Source of the DNA: Asterias amurensis
Lineage: Eukaryota; Echinodermata; Asteroidea; Forcipulatida; Asteriidae
NCBI RefSeq assembly: GCF_032118995.1
Contig: NC_092661.1
Coordinates: forward strand, 12,710,494 to 12,774,493
Direction of reading: 5' to 3'
DNA: 64,000 bases
Part shown: piece after piece, positions 63,405-64,000 of the stretch
Position numbering within the stretch: position 1 is the stretch's first letter
Layout of the letters: the number at the start of each line of letters is the position of its first letter
Position numbers and translations under genes: made by a program
Notes under the pieces: model-generated
Told to the model about the DNA's origin: nothing
Database searches by the model: none
The model's input: only the letters and a program-made list of their open reading frames with translations

Positions 63405-63641
63405 AAAAGGGTTGTTACAAGGCAGTGCGGCAGTGCGTGTGCGCTATATGAGTGAACAGCGGGCATAGTAACTGGACAACTAAAGCCATTGCGAAAATAA
63501 TCTGACACGTACCCTGCCCAGAAAACTCGTTAAAGACATTATATTGTTTTGCAGTTTTACATGTTATATTTTATACAGTTCAAGTCAATCGTAAAAGTGT
63601 AGTTTTGGTTTGTGAGCAGTTGTCAACAGCTACAATTCTAT

Positions 63642-64000
63642 TTAAAGGCAATAGACACTATTGGTAATTGTCAAAGATAAGTCTTCACAGTTGGGTGCAT
63701 CTCAACATATGCATAAAATAACAAACCTGTGAAAATTTGAGCTCAATCGGTCATCAAACTTGCGAGATAATAATGAAAGAAAAAACACACTTGTGACACG
63801 AAGTTGTGTGCTTTCAGATGCTTGACTTCGAGACCTCAAATTCTAAACTTGAGGTCTCGAAATCAAATTCGTGGAAAATTACTTCTTTCGCGAAAACTAC
63901 ATTACTTCAGAGGGAGCTGCTTCTCACAATGTTTTATACTATCAACCTCTCCCCAGTACTCGTAATCAAGTAAGGTTTTATGACAATAATTATTTTGAGT
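63642..64000. mobile_element. MITE of the AAAGGCAGTGGACAC family, cut by the window edge
   Basis: It begins TTAAAGGCAATAGACACTAT and keeps the central hairpin TTCGAGACCTCAAATTC / CTTGAGGTCTCGAAATC. It reaches AATTATTTTGAGT at 64000, about 20-25 bp short of its expected right end. Confidence 0.87.

Noticed and set aside
1-64000. LTR retrovirus-like elements or Polintons
   Set aside because: I saw no paired long direct repeats and no gag, integrase, envelope or capsid-like reading frames anywhere in the window.

Overview
The window is animal nuclear DNA, most probably from an echinoderm and perhaps a sea star. The evidence is intron-rich genes of general metazoan type (OLIG, CTU1, KIF25, TMEM35), introns packed with short palindromic DNA elements whose ends read GGGCCCAATTTCATAG or AAAGGCAGTGGACACTA, and tRNA-derived SINEs of a kind I associate with echinoderms. 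The species assignment is an inference from repeat style, not a database match.

Layout: 0.2-0.6 kb is a foldback element. 0.7-1.7 kb is a single-exon OLIG-type bHLH gene on the minus strand. 7.2-28.6 kb is CTU1 (plus, 12 coding exons, first intron 13.4 kb). 30.2-36.9 kb is a 10-exon minus-strand gene for a protein with cyclic-nucleotide-binding-like folds, convergent with CTU1. 41.2-56.1 kb is a 17-exon kinesin-14-type gene, KIF25 (plus). 60.4-61.6 kb is a two-exon TMEM35/NACHO-like membrane protein gene (minus), convergent with KIF25. Everything else is intergenic or intronic DNA dominated by MITEs, SINEs, one LINE tail and simple repeats.

The exon models were built by hand from reading frame, family similarity and GT/AG sites. 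All five give uninterrupted proteins: OLIG 337 aa, CTU1 361 aa, the CNB-like protein 462 aa, KIF25 690 aa and TMEM35-like 192 aa. The genes are unrelated housekeeping, cytoskeletal and developmental genes, and nothing suggests a functional cluster.

The most unusual structure is in KIF25. The 3' splice site plus the first bases of exon 8 are amplified into six exact-length 49-bp tandem units (46823-47116), and an older, diverged copy of the same exon start lies just upstream (46685-46756). Six near-identical acceptors therefore sit in a row before the exon that leads into the P-loop. Other points of interest are an apparent alternative KIF25 3' end with its own AATAAA, CNB folds that lack the phosphate-binding arginine, a C-terminal KKDN on the TMEM35-like protein, several clean cases of one transposon inserted into another, and hammerhead-ribozyme-like remnants.
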